Assembly: GCA_020631475.1 (NCBI GenBank)
Contig: JAHDHE010000006.1
Coordinates: 1-47,410 of the forward strand
DNA length: 47,410 nt
From: Tenacibaculum sp.
Lineage (GTDB): Bacteria; Bacteroidota; Bacteroidia; Flavobacteriales; Flavobacteriaceae
Direction of reading: 5' to 3'
The notes below the pieces were generated by a model. That model ran no database searches. It had not been told where the DNA came from and saw only the letters and a program-made list of their open reading frames with translations. Positions 28,493-38,909 of the stretch are shown piece by piece; the first letter of the stretch is position 1, and each line of letters opens with the position of its first letter. The position numbers and the translations under genes were made by a program.

Positions 28493-29464
28493 ATGGCTGT
28501 AATCGAACCGATTTTACAAGAAAACAAAGATAGATTTGTAATTTTTCCTATCCAACATAACGATTTATGGGAATGGTATAAAAAACAACAAGCTTGTTTT
28601 TGGACAGCCGAAGAAATCGACTTACATTCTGATTTAAACGATTGGAATACCAAGTTAACAGATGATGAGCGTTATTTTATCAAACATATTTTAGCATTTT
28701 TTGCAGCTTCTGATGGAATTGTAAATGAAAATTTAGCAGAAAATTTTGTAAACGAAGTTCAATATTCTGAGGCAAAATTTTTCTATGGTTTTCAAATTAT
28801 GATGGAAAACATCCATTCTGAAACCTATTCTTTATTAATAGATACCTATGTTAAGGATGAAGAAGAAAAGGATAAGCTGTTTAAAGCGATTGAGGTTTTT
28901 CCAGCAATTAAGAAAAAAGCAGATTGGGCATTAAAATGGATTGAATCTGATTCGTTTGCTGAACGTTTAATTGCTTTTGCTGCCGTAGAAGGAATATTCT
29001 TTTCAGGGTCGTTCTGTTCTATTTTCTGGTTAAAGAAAAGAGGATTATTACCAGGATTAACTTTTTCTAACGAGTTAATTTCTCGTGATGAAGGTATGCA
29101 TTGTGATTTCGCAGTTCATTTACACAATCATCACATGGTAAATAAAGTACCAAAAGATCGTATTCGTGAAATTATTATCGATGCACTTAATATTGAAAGA
29201 GAATTTATTACAGAATCTTTACCTGTAAGTTTAATTGGTATGAATGCCAAATTAATGACACAGTATTTAGAGTATGTAACCGATAGATTATTATTAGAAT
29301 TTGGATGTGATAAGGAATACAATGCTACCAATCCATTCGATTTTATGGAGATGATTTCTTTAGAAGGAAAAACAAACTTCTTTGAAAAAAGAGTTTCTGA
29401 GTACCAAAAAGCAGGAGTTTCTTCTGGTGGTACAGGAGATATCAGTTTTGATGCTGATTTTTAA
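28493..29464 (+). CDS. nrdB: ribonucleotide-diphosphate reductase subunit beta (class Ia)
   Basis: '[16 protein letters not shown]', '[16 protein letters not shown]', '[16 protein letters not shown]'. Confidence 0.95.
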   Translation: MAVIEPILQENKDRFVIFPIQHNDLWEWYKKQQACFWTAEEIDLHSDLNDWNTKLTDDERYFIKHILAFFAASDGIVNENLAENFVNEVQYSEAKFFYGFQIMMENIHSETYSLLIDTYVKDEEEKDKLFKAIEVFPAIKKKADWALKWIESDSFAERLIAFAAVEGIFFSGSFCSIFWLKKRGLLPGLTFSNELISRDEGMHCDFAVHLHNHHMVNKVPKDRIREIIIDALNIEREFITESLPVSLIGMNAKLMTQYLEYVTDRLLLEFGCDKEYNATNPFDFMEMISLEGKTNFFEKRVSEYQKAGVSSGGTGDISFDADF

Positions 29465-29523
29465 TCGCTTTGCGATTTTAATTATTAAAAACAATACTGC
29501 TAACCCCTACATGCGGTAAATTT

Positions 29524-29549
29524 TGCTAGAGTGCTTCGGTACTTTAGCA
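29524..29549 (+). promoter_or_regulatory. 11-bp RNA stem capped by a cUUCGg tetraloop in the nrdB-nrdA spacer
   Basis: TGCTAGAGTGC-TTCG-GTACTTTAGCA, fully paired with two G-U wobbles; no following T tract. Confidence 0.6.
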
Positions 29550-29652
29550 CCCATATAAGTTTCAAAAGAAACAAAATTATTTTAACGTATAAGAGTTGTT
29601 ATAAGTGTAATGCTTTAGCGACGCTATTAATAGAATTAAAACCAGTAAACAT

Positions 29653-32049
29653 ATGTATGTAGCAAAAAGAGACGGTAGAAAAGAACCTGTGATGTTCGAC
29701 AAAATCACAGCAAGGGTTAGAAAAATGTGTTATGGATTAAACAAAATTGTTGATCCAGTAAAAGTAGCGATGCGAGTTATTGAAGGATTATACGATGGTG
29801 TAACAACTTCTGAACTGGACAATTTAGCGGCTGAAGTAGCAGCAACGATGACTACTGCACACCCAGATTATGCAAAATTAGCAGCAAGAATTGCCGTATC
29901 TAACTTACATAAAAACACGAAGAAATCGTTTTCTGAAACAATGACTGATTTGTACGAATACGTAAATCCTCGTACAGAAAAAAAATCCCCTTTATTAGCT
30001 GATGATGTGTATGATATCATCATGAAAAATGCTGATAAATTAGATTCTACAATTATTTACAGTCGTGATTTTAATTACGATTATTTTGGTTTTAAAACGT
30101 TAGAGCGTTCATATTTATTAAAATTAAACGGCAACATTGTAGAGCGCCCGCAACAAATGTTAATGCGTGTATCTATAGGTATTCATAAAGAAGATATTGA
30201 TGAGGCAATTGCTACATACGAGTTAATGAGTAAAAAGTATTTTACCCATGCAACTCCTACCTTATTTAATGCTGGTACACCAAAACCACAAATGTCTTCA
30301 TGTTTCTTATTGCAAATGCAAGATGATAGTATTGATGGTATTTACGATACGTTAAAACAAACAGCTAAGATTTCGCAATCTGCTGGGGGTATTGGTTTGT
30401 CTTTACATAACATTCGTGCTACAGGAAGTTATATTGCTGGAACCAATGGAACATCAAACGGAATTGTACCAATGTTACGTGTATTTAACGACACGGCGCG
30501 TTATGTAGATCAAGGAGGAGGAAAGCGTAAAGGATCTTTTGCGATGTATTTAGAGCCTTGGCATGCTGATATTTATGATTTCTTAGATTTAAAGAAGAAC
30601 CATGGTAAAGAAGAAATGCGTGCACGTGATTTATTCTATGCAATGTGGATTTCTGATTTATTTATGGAGCGTGTTCAAAAAGATGGTGATTGGACATTAA
30701 TGTGTCCACACGAATGCCCTAATTTATATGATACTTACGGTAAAGAATTCGAGCGTTTATATACAAGTTATGAAGCTGCTGGTAAAGGAAGAAAAACCAT
30801 TAAAGCACGTGATTTATGGGAAAAAATCTTAGAATCACAAATTGAAACAGGTACACCGTACATGCTATATAAAGATGCTGCGAACCGTAAATCGAATCAG
30901 AAAAATTTAGGAACCATTCGTTCTTCAAATTTATGTACTGAGATTATGGAATATACTGCCGAAGATGAGGTAGCGGTATGTAACTTAGCATCAATTGCAA
31001 TTCCAATGTTTGTTGGAGAAGATGAAAACGGAAACAAATTTTTCGATCACGATAAATTATTTAAAGTAACTAAAAAGGTAATTAGAAACTTAGATACGGT
31101 TATCGATCGCAATTACTATCCTGTTATCGAAGCTGAAAATTCTAACGTTCGTCATCGTCCGGTAGGATTAGGAATTCAAGGATTAGCAGATGCTTTTATC
31201 ATGTTACGTATGCCGTTTACTTCGGATGAAGCAAAGAAGTTAAATCAAGAAATTTTTGAGACTTTATATTTTGCATCTGTAACTTCATCTATGGAGGTTG
31301 CAAAAGCAAAAGAGCCATATTCAACATTTAAAGGATCACCAATGTCACAAGGAGAATTCCAACACAATATGTGGGGAATTAAAGATGACGAATTAAGTGG
31401 TCGTTGGGATTGGGAATCGTTACGTAAAGAAGTAATGGAACATGGAGTTCGTAACTCATTATTAGTTGCGCCAATGCCTACAGCATCTACATCTCAAATT
31501 TTAGGAAACAACGAAGCTTTCGAACCATATACTTCTAATATTTATACGCGTAGAGTATTATCGGGGGAGTTTATTGTTGTAAACAAGCACTTATTAGAAG
31601 ATTTAGTAGAGCTAAACTTATGGAATAATAATATGAAAGAAGATATTATGCGTGCAAACGGATCTATCCAACATATTGATACAATTCCACAAGAATTAAA
31701 AGATTTATACAAAACAGTTTGGGAAATGAGTATGAAAGATATTATCGATATGGCGCGCCATAGAGGATATTTTATCGATCAATCTCAGTCGTTAAACTTA
31801 TTTATGAAAGATCCTGATTTTGCTAAGTTAACTTCAATGCACTTCTATGCATGGAAGAGCGGATTAAAAACAGGAATGTATTATTTACGAACAAAATCAG
31901 CTGTAAACGCAAAACAGTTTACTTTAAATATAGAGAAAAAATCGGATACAATAGAAGATAAGCCGATGAGTGCAGCTGAGTTTAAAGCAATGGTAGATGC
32001 TTCTAAAAACGGAGCACCAGATGATGATTGCTTAATGTGTGGTTCTTAA
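29653..32049 (+). CDS. nrdA: ribonucleoside-diphosphate reductase subunit alpha (with ATP-cone)
   Basis: N-terminal ATP-cone, '[42 protein letters not shown]', C-terminal 'DDDCLMCGS'. Confidence 0.96.
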   Translation: MYVAKRDGRKEPVMFDKITARVRKMCYGLNKIVDPVKVAMRVIEGLYDGVTTSELDNLAAEVAATMTTAHPDYAKLAARIAVSNLHKNTKKSFSETMTDLYEYVNPRTEKKSPLLADDVYDIIMKNADKLDSTIIYSRDFNYDYFGFKTLERSYLLKLNGNIVERPQQMLMRVSIGIHKEDIDEAIATYELMSKKYFTHATPTLFNAGTPKPQMSSCFLLQMQDDSIDGIYDTLKQTAKISQSAGGIGLSLHNIRATGSYIAGTNGTSNGIVPMLRVFNDTARYVDQGGGKRKGSFAMYLEPWHADIYDFLDLKKNHGKEEMRARDLFYAMWISDLFMERVQKDGDWTLMCPHECPNLYDTYGKEFERLYTSYEAAGKGRKTIKARDLWEKILESQIETGTPYMLYKDAANRKSNQKNLGTIRSSNLCTEIMEYTAEDEVAVCNLASIAIPMFVGEDENGNKFFDHDKLFKVTKKVIRNLDTVIDRNYYPVIEAENSNVRHRPVGLGIQGLADAFIMLRMPFTSDEAKKLNQEIFETLYFASVTSSMEVAKAKEPYSTFKGSPMSQGEFQHNMWGIKDDELSGRWDWESLRKEVMEHGVRNSLLVAPMPTASTSQILGNNEAFEPYTSNIYTRRVLSGEFIVVNKHLLEDLVELNLWNNNMKEDIMRANGSIQHIDTIPQELKDLYKTVWEMSMKDIIDMARHRGYFIDQSQSLNLFMKDPDFAKLTSMHFYAWKSGLKTGMYYLRTKSAVNAKQFTLNIEKKSDTIEDKPMSAAEFKAMVDASKNGAPDDDCLMCGS

Positions 32050-32089
32050 ATAAAATTGTTTTTATCTTGAAGGGTTAAAACAACTTAGA

Positions 32090-32129
32090 TTAAAAGTGAT
32101 AGAAGAGAAGTCGAAAGGCTTCTCTTTTT
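32090..32129 (+). terminator. intrinsic terminator, copy 1 of 40-bp direct repeat
   Basis: ttaaaagtgatagaagagaagtcgaaaggcttctcttttt; stem AGAGAAGUC-GAAA-GGCUUCUCU. Confidence 0.85.
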
Positions 32130-32173
32130 AAAGAAGATTCAAAATACAACTATATAGAGTAGAAAGAAAGCAT

Positions 32174-32199
32174 AAAAAAAGCGATACTGGAAATATCGC
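32174..32199 (-). terminator. leftward-facing intrinsic terminator inside the inserted unit
   Basis: minus strand GCGATA-TTTCCAG-TATCGC followed by TTTTTTT. Confidence 0.6.
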
Positions 32200-32430
32200 T
32201 CTTGGTAAATATTTTAATTTTTTCCTTTGGACGGGAGTAAAAATTATTAAAGAAAAAGAGTATTGAGATTAACTCATCTCTCTCTTTGTTTTTCAAACTT
32301 ACGAAACAGTATTCTTTTCACCAAGTTATTTTTCTAAATTTTATGAGAGTTTAAAACAAGTTTTATGGCCTTGTTTTTAGACTTGCGAACCGACTTATTA
32401 ACAAAAAAACAAAAAGTAAATAAGTTAAAA
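32174..32430 (-). ncRNA. candidate leftward small RNA (speculative)
   Basis: orphan leftward terminator with no leftward ORF upstream; nested hairpin AAAGAG..GAGAT-GAGTTA-ATCTC..CTCTTT on the minus strand; 5' end approximate. Confidence 0.25.
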
Positions 32431-32443
32431 AACAATATAATTT

Positions 32444-33115
32444 ATGGAATATAAAATTTCAATTAATCCTTTAGTAACATTTTCTAAAGGGACAGATTCG
32501 AAAAAAAGAAGAATAATTCGTGATCAAAAAAATCCTTCAGTAATTAGAGTAGGTTGGTATCAAACTACAAGAGCCTGTATAAAAAAATCAATATCTCAGA
32601 ATGGAAATAACAATGAGATTATAAAAGGTTTGGAAAGATTAAAGGATAAAGTTGTAGAGAAACCAAGACAAATACAAAACAAAGATGTTTCTATTCAAGC
32701 AATGAAAAAATATTTAAATATTGAATTGCCAGAAATATTGAAAAACCATAATTTAAATATTATCAAAAAGAGAGAAACAAAATCTACTTGGATTAACGGA
32801 GTAGAGATTGTTGTTTCACCAGATGTTGTTTTTACTATAGATTATGGAGGGGAAAGGTATATTGGTGGTGTAAAGATTCATTTATCTAAAGGTGATATTT
32901 TTGATTTAAATGAATCAAAAATGGTTGCAACAATTTTAAATAAACATATATCAGAAATAGCAAAAAAGTATAACGCTATCCCATTACCTGAAATTTGTTT
33001 ATCAATTGATGTTTTTGGACAAAGAATTATATCATCTTCAAAAAAACCAGAAAGAATCTTAAAAGAAGTTGGAAATATATGTAATGAAGTTAAGCAAATT
33101 TGGAATGTAGCTTAA
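32444..33115 (+). CDS. hypothetical protein (orphan accessory gene)
   Basis: 223-aa ORF MEYKISINPLVTFSKGTDSKKRR...; no family recognised with confidence. Confidence 0.75.
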   Translation: MEYKISINPLVTFSKGTDSKKRRIIRDQKNPSVIRVGWYQTTRACIKKSISQNGNNNEIIKGLERLKDKVVEKPRQIQNKDVSIQAMKKYLNIELPEILKNHNLNIIKKRETKSTWINGVEIVVSPDVVFTIDYGGERYIGGVKIHLSKGDIFDLNESKMVATILNKHISEIAKKYNAIPLPEICLSIDVFGQRIISSSKKPERILKEVGNICNEVKQIWNVA

Positions 33116-33119
33116 TAAT

Positions 33120-33159
33120 TTAAAAGTGATAAAAGAGAAGTCGAAAGGCTTCTCTTTTT
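33120..33159 (+). terminator. intrinsic terminator, copy 2 of 40-bp direct repeat
   Basis: ttaaaagtgataaaagagaagtcgaaaggcttctcttttt, 39/40 identical to copy 1. Confidence 0.85.
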
Positions 33160-33186
33160 TTAGTAAATTCGACAAATTTTATTCAA

Positions 33187-34527
33187 ATGATGAACTGGGA
33201 ACAATTACTTTCTTTAAAACGTTTTGGAGATACACAAAAACGCGAACGAATAAAACAAGATGAAACCCGTTTAGGGTTTGAAGTAGATTTTGATAGGATT
33301 ATATTTTCATCAGCTTTTCGTAGTCTTCAGGATAAAACACAGGTAATTCCATTGTCAAAAACCGATTTTGTACATACACGTTTAACACATAGTTTAGAAG
33401 TATCAGTAGTAGGTAGAACCTTAGGGCGTAGAGTTGGTAAAGTATTATTAGAACGTCACCCGAATCTCAAAGAATTAGGATATACCTTTAACGATTTCGG
33501 GGCTATTGTAGCTGCTGCATCGGTTATGCACGATATCGGGAATCCTCCTTTCGGGCATTCAGGAGAAAAAGCAATCGGAGAATATTTTAAAACAGGTAAC
33601 GGAGCAAAATATAAAGAGCAACTTACCGAAAAAGAATATCAAGATTTAATTGATTTTGAAGGAAATGCTAACGGATTTAAAATTCTTACAGAAAGTAACC
33701 AAGGAACTGAGGGAGGTTTACGTTTAAGTTACGCAACCTTAGGAGCATTTATGAAATATCCAAAAGAAAGTCTTCCAAAGAAACCAACAAAACATATTGT
33801 TGATAAAAAATATGGTTTTTTTCAAAGTGAAAAAGAAGCTTTTTTAGATGTCGCTAACGATTTAGGATTGCAGCAAAAAGAAAGTGATGGGATTTCATAT
33901 TACCGTCACCCATTAGCGTATTTAGTAGAAGCAGCAGATGATATTTGCTATACAATAATAGATTTTGAAGATGGAATCAATTTAGGTTTAATCGATGAAG
34001 ATTATGCTTTAGAATACATGATTAAGTTAGTAAAAGATACGATTGATAGTAAAAAATATCATTCACTTCAATATAAAAAAGACAGAGTAAGTTATTTACG
34101 TGCCTTAGCTATTGGAGTTCTAATTAACGAAGCGGTTGATATATTTTTAGCTAATGAAGAAGCGATTTTATACGGAAGTTTTGAAAAATCTTTATTAGAT
34201 AAATGTAAGTATGAAGCACAAATTAACGACATAATTAAAATTAGCGTTGATAAAATATACAGAAGTAAAGATGTAGTAGAGAAGGAAGTAGCTGGATACA
34301 AAATTATTGCCGACTTATTAGATGTATTTGTAACTGCTTTAAATAACAAGTTTGAAGGTAATCAATCAAATTACGATAAATTAGTATTAAATTTATTACC
34401 AAAAGAATATCAACAAGAAAAAGAAAATCTATATAACAGAGTCATGCAAGTAAGTGGTTTTATAGCCAGTTTATCTGATGGTTTTGCAATAAGATTACAC
34501 AGAAAAATAATGGGAAATATCATTTAA
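33187..34527 (+). CDS. dgt: deoxyguanosinetriphosphate triphosphohydrolase
   Basis: HD-domain motifs 'TRLTHSLEVSVVGRTLG', 'ASVMHDIGNPPFGHSGE', 'YLVEAADDICYTIIDFEDG'. Confidence 0.93.
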   Translation: MMNWEQLLSLKRFGDTQKRERIKQDETRLGFEVDFDRIIFSSAFRSLQDKTQVIPLSKTDFVHTRLTHSLEVSVVGRTLGRRVGKVLLERHPNLKELGYTFNDFGAIVAAASVMHDIGNPPFGHSGEKAIGEYFKTGNGAKYKEQLTEKEYQDLIDFEGNANGFKILTESNQGTEGGLRLSYATLGAFMKYPKESLPKKPTKHIVDKKYGFFQSEKEAFLDVANDLGLQQKESDGISYYRHPLAYLVEAADDICYTIIDFEDGINLGLIDEDYALEYMIKLVKDTIDSKKYHSLQYKKDRVSYLRALAIGVLINEAVDIFLANEEAILYGSFEKSLLDKCKYEAQINDIIKISVDKIYRSKDVVEKEVAGYKIIADLLDVFVTALNNKFEGNQSNYDKLVLNLLPKEYQQEKENLYNRVMQVSGFIASLSDGFAIRLHRKIMGNII

Positions 34528-34637
34528 CAAATGTTAAACCCAGTTTTTTTGAGATTTTATTAATTATATTCGCATTTTTAATAGTAAAATTAGGGTATAA
34601 CTACTTTTAATTGTTATATAATATCAATTACATTATT

Positions 34638-37600
34638 ATGAATAAAAAAATACTCATTCTTAGCTTATTAGCTATAACTTTATGTGGTGTTGTTTTTAAA
34701 TCAATGAACAGCTCTGAAACTGAAGTTGAAAAATTAAGAAAACAACATGCTAAATTTTTAAAGAATCATCCTTATCAGAAAACAGGTGAACTTCCTAAAA
34801 AAGAAAGAAAAGCACAAGGTTTACCACCAAATGCATATTTTGAACAAAAGTATCTAAGTGAAATTAACCCTGCAACAGGAAGAACTCATATAGAGAATGT
34901 TTTTAAACTTCAAAAGGAACTTGATAAACAAAAAACATCTCAAAGAGCTCCAGGGGAAGCAGATAATAGTTGGATTGAAAGAGGGCCAGATAATGTTGGG
35001 GGTAGAACTAGAGCGTTAATATTTGATCCGAATGATGCTACCAATGAAACTGTATTTGCAGGAGGTGTTAGTGGTGGTTTGTGGAAAAACACTAAAATAT
35101 CTGATGCAAATCATAGGTGGGTTCGTGTTGGAATACCTGAAAACTTAGCCGTTTCTTGTATAGCAGTGGATCCTAATAACCCTAAAATATTTTATGTAGG
35201 GACTGGAGAATCATACGTAAATGGTGATATTAATGGTGATGGTTTATGGAAATCGGTAGACGGTGGTAATACATGGAAAAATATTTTCGGTGGTGTTACA
35301 GGAGAAAGCTTTTTAGATGCTAACTCTAAATTAACTATAAATTCTCCTTCAGGAATAATAGGAGACTACGTATCTATTTTAACTACTAATTTTGGTAGAG
35401 ATATTACCACTCCTATAACAAAAGACTTAGTGTTAATTAATGATGGAACAGGTGTTGTCGATGATGGTTGCGAGCCTCTAACTAATGCGAGTGAGTTAAA
35501 TGGAAAAATAGCAATAGTAAGAAGAGGTTCTTGTAATTTTACAGCTAAAGCAAAAAGTGCTCAAGATGCTGGTGCTATTGCAATAATTATTGTAAATAAT
35601 GTTGAAACTGCACCATTTCATATGGCCGGTTCTGATGCTTCAGTTACAATTCCGTCTGTTATGATTAGTAAAAAAGATGGAGATATAATTATTAATGCTT
35701 TATCAACAGGAGTAGTTAACGGAACTTTAAGTAAAACTAACAATAATGCTTCTAATGCCACATTAGTTCCGGGAATTCAACATATAAACGATGTTATCGT
35801 CAGAAATAACAGTGGAGTGTCTGAAATTTATATAGCTGCTGGAGATGCTGGATACACAGGAGCCGCATCTATTGGAGGTGATAGTATGGGGGTATATAAG
35901 TCTACAGACGGAACTAATTTTGTGAAATTAAATATTCCTAAAACTGCTGCTGGAAATGAATATGAACCAAATAATTTAGAGATAGCATCAGATAATTCAA
36001 TTTATTTAAGTTCTACTAGAAGTTTCACTTATGGAGATGGAGGAGGCGCTATATTTAAATCATTAAACGGTACAACGTTTAATTTAAAGTATAATGTTCC
36101 TAGTGGTAATAGAACAGAAATTGCTGTTTCTCCGACAAGTCCAGGAATAGTGTATATTTTGGCACAAACAACAAACTCTGCAGCACCAGTAAAAATATTT
36201 AAAACGGTTAATGATTTTGAAAATGTAATTGACTTGCCATTACCTGAAGATTCAGACAATGGAATTCCAGCAAATGATTTTACAAGAGGACAAGCATTTT
36301 ATGATTTGTTATTAAAAGTTGATCCAAATAATCAAAATACTTTATATGTAGGAGGGATTGATTTATTCAAATCAACAGATAGTGGTAACTCATGGAATCA
36401 GATTTCAAAGTGGTCAAATAACTCAGGGTTAAGTACTCTTAATGTTTCTTTAGTTCACGCTGACCAACATGGATTAGCATTTGCTTCCTCTGATAGAATG
36501 GTTTTTGGAAATGATGGAGGTGTATATTTTTCTAATAATTCGGGAGAAAATATTGATGCAAGAAATGAAAATTATAATACACTGCAATTTTATACAATTG
36601 GAGTAGCGCCTAGAGCTGCATTTAATAATAATGAATACTTTTTAGCAGGTGCTCAAGATAATGGTACCCAATTAGTTTCAGCAGCTAATCCAGGGGTTAA
36701 CAGTTCTTTAGATGTCTCTGGAGGTGATGGTGCCGCAAGTTTTTTCGATACAGATGGAACAGATAAGTATTATATTTCTAATTATGTTTACAATCAAAGT
36801 ATAGATCTTAAAAATTTAGCTAATAATCAAACAAGAGCAATAAATAATGAAAATACTTCAAACGGAGATTTCATTAACCAAGAGGAGTTAGATTCAAAAT
36901 TAAATATACTTTATTCGAATTATTCATCAGGAAGTAATTATTTAATTAGAAGATACTCTAATTTGTTATCCGGGACTATTGAAAAAAATAATTTAAGTAA
37001 TTTTTTAATGGATGCAGAACCTTCTTCTTTAAAGATATCACCTTACACTTCTGGTTCAAGTAGACTTTTCGTTGGGTTAAAGAATGGTAAATTATTAAAA
37101 GTGAGCAATGCTAATTCTGGAACTGGAAACTGGTTAGATATTACTGGAGATAAATTTGTTGGTTCAATTTCAGATATAGAGTTTGGAACTAGTGAAGATG
37201 AAATTATCGTTACGATGCATAATTATGGAGTTAAAAGTATTTGGTATACAAGTGATGGAGGAATAACATGGGTAGATAAAGAAGGGAATCTACCAGATAT
37301 TCCTGTAAAATCAGTTTTACAAAGCCCTTATAATAAGAAGGAAGTGATTGTTGGTACTATTTTAGGTGTTTGGAAAACAAATAATTTTGATAATGCTTCA
37401 CCTAATTGGAAACGATCTCAGAATGGGATGAGTAATGTTCCTGTTTTAGATTTAGATTTAAGAGATGACAATACTGTTTTTGCAGCAACTTACGGTAGAG
37501 GAATATTTTCAGGTAAATTTTTAGATCCTAATCAAGATGAGGATGGAGATGGTATCAATAATGATGTTGATAACTGTCCTTCAACTGCAAATGCTGATCA

Positions 37601-38909
37601 GAAAGATACAGATGGAAATGGAATCGGAGATGTCTGTCAAGATACAGATGGCGATGGTATATTAGACGTTAATGATAATTGCCCAACAAAAGCAAATTCA
37701 GATCAGAAAGATACAGATGGAAATGGAATAGGTGATGTTTGTCAAGATACAGATGGAGATGGAATTACTGATGATATAGATAACTGTCCAACGACAGCAA
37801 ATGCAGATCAAAAAGATATAAATAATGATGGAGTCGGAGATGCTTGTCAGGACACAGACGGAGATAGTGTATTAGATATTAATGATAATTGTCCAACTAA
37901 AGTAAATCCAGATCAGAAAGATACAGATGGAGACGGAATCGGAGATGTATGTGATAACTGTCCAACTGTAAAAAATTCAGATCAGAAAGATACAGATGGT
38001 GATGGAAAAGGAGATGTATGTGATAACTGTCCAACAGTTTCAAATGCAGATCAGAAAGATACTGATGGCGATGGAACAGGAGATGTATGTGAAGATGGTG
38101 ATGGCGATGGTGTTTTTAACGGAGTAGATAACTGCCCAACAACTGCAAACGCAGATCAAAAAGATACTAACGGAAATGGTACAGGAGATGTTTGTGACAC
38201 TAGTTACGCAAACCCAAACAATATTTCTATAGAATCTTTATCAGAAACTTGTGTTGATCAAAATGATGGAAAAATAACAGTTAATGTAAAAGAAGTATAT
38301 GTTAACTATACTGTTACTCTTAATGGAGGTACTACTAAAACTATAACAGGAGGAGCTAAATCAACAACTTATGAAAATTTAACTCCAGGTTCTTATACAG
38401 TTTGTGTTAATGTAGATGGTAAAGGTTACAAACAATGTTTTGAAATTAACATCGATAGTTCTGCTCCAGTTTCATTAAGAGCTGCTAAAAACCAAAATTC
38501 TAAAGATTATACTATTAACATGATATCTGGTACAGCACCATATAGCGTATATTTAAATGGAAGTTTAGTAAACACATTTAATAATACAACATTTAATGTA
38601 AAAGTTGAAAAAGGTGGTCTTTTAGAAGTAGAAACTTCAAAAAAATGTGAAGGTAAATTCTCAATGGTAATCGACAATATTTTCTTAAAAGAAAACCCTG
38701 TTTCTGATGCTATTAATTTATTAATGCCAAATAATGCAGATGCTAATATTAATGTAACTGTATTTGATGTAACTGGTAAAGTTGTTTTAAAAGATAACAT
38801 TCAAAGACAAGGAAATGAATTATCTATACCTTTTAGTAATTTTAAATCAGGTATTTATATACTTAAATTAGGTAATGATAACACAAACACTTTTAAAATT
38901 TTAAAATAA
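34638..38909 (+). CDS. secreted protein with VPS10/BNR-like beta-propeller, PA domain, thrombospondin type-3 repeats and T9SS type A sorting domain
   Basis: signal peptide MNKKILILSLLAITLCG; propeller 'GDGLWKSVDGGNTWKNI'; PA 'GKIAIVRRGSCNFTAKAKSAQDAGAIAIIIVNN'; 'DTDGDGIGDVCDNCPT' repeats; C-term 'VFDVTGKVVLKDN...FKSGIYILKLGNDNTNTFKILK'. Confidence 0.88.
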   Translation: MNKKILILSLLAITLCGVVFKSMNSSETEVEKLRKQHAKFLKNHPYQKTGELPKKERKAQGLPPNAYFEQKYLSEINPATGRTHIENVFKLQKELDKQKTSQRAPGEADNSWIERGPDNVGGRTRALIFDPNDATNETVFAGGVSGGLWKNTKISDANHRWVRVGIPENLAVSCIAVDPNNPKIFYVGTGESYVNGDINGDGLWKSVDGGNTWKNIFGGVTGESFLDANSKLTINSPSGIIGDYVSILTTNFGRDITTPITKDLVLINDGTGVVDDGCEPLTNASELNGKIAIVRRGSCNFTAKAKSAQDAGAIAIIIVNNVETAPFHMAGSDASVTIPSVMISKKDGDIIINALSTGVVNGTLSKTNNNASNATLVPGIQHINDVIVRNNSGVSEIYIAAGDAGYTGAASIGGDSMGVYKSTDGTNFVKLNIPKTAAGNEYEPNNLEIASDNSIYLSSTRSFTYGDGGGAIFKSLNGTTFNLKYNVPSGNRTEIAVSPTSPGIVYILAQTTNSAAPVKIFKTVNDFENVIDLPLPEDSDNGIPANDFTRGQAFYDLLLKVDPNNQNTLYVGGIDLFKSTDSGNSWNQISKWSNNSGLSTLNVSLVHADQHGLAFASSDRMVFGNDGGVYFSNNSGENIDARNENYNTLQFYTIGVAPRAAFNNNEYFLAGAQDNGTQLVSAANPGVNSSLDVSGGDGAASFFDTDGTDKYYISNYVYNQSIDLKNLANNQTRAINNENTSNGDFINQEELDSKLNILYSNYSSGSNYLIRRYSNLLSGTIEKNNLSNFLMDAEPSSLKISPYTSGSSRLFVGLKNGKLLKVSNANSGTGNWLDITGDKFVGSISDIEFGTSEDEIIVTMHNYGVKSIWYTSDGGITWVDKEGNLPDIPVKSVLQSPYNKKEVIVGTILGVWKTNNFDNASPNWKRSQNGMSNVPVLDLDLRDDNTVFAATYGRGIFSGKFLDPNQDEDGDGINNDVDNCPSTANADQKDTDGNGIGDVCQDTDGDGILDVNDNCPTKANSDQKDTDGNGIGDVCQDTDGDGITDDIDNCPTTANADQKDINNDGVGDACQDTDGDSVLDINDNCPTKVNPDQKDTDGDGIGDVCDNCPTVKNSDQKDTDGDGKGDVCDNCPTVSNADQKDTDGDGTGDVCEDGDGDGVFNGVDNCPTTANADQKDTNGNGTGDVCDTSYANPNNISIESLSETCVDQNDGKITVNVKEVYVNYTVTLNGGTTKTITGGAKSTTYENLTPGSYTVCVNVDGKGYKQCFEINIDSSAPVSLRAAKNQNSKDYTINMISGTAPYSVYLNGSLVNTFNNTTFNVKVEKGGLLEVETSKKCEGKFSMVIDNIFLKENPVSDAINLLMPNNADANINVTVFDVTGKVVLKDNIQRQGNELSIPFSNFKSGIYILKLGNDNTNTFKILK
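37530..38195 (+). repeat. thrombospondin type-3 coding repeats
   Basis: recurrent aaygcagatcagaaagatacagatgg-gatgg-ggagatgt-tgt-ataactgtcc units. Confidence 0.85.

Noticed and set aside
28390-28653. Minus-strand ORF across the nrdB 5' region
   Set aside because: Overlaps the conserved nrdB N-terminus; no family resemblance.
37530-38195. Possible CRISPR/tandem DNA array
   Set aside because: Repeats stay in frame and encode thrombospondin type-3 (DxDGDGxGDxCDNCP) units; spacing and divergence are those of protein repeats.
38507-38800. Minus-strand ORF opposite the T9SS sorting domain (also 36029..36259)
   Set aside because: Antisense shadow of a conserved C-terminal secretion domain.
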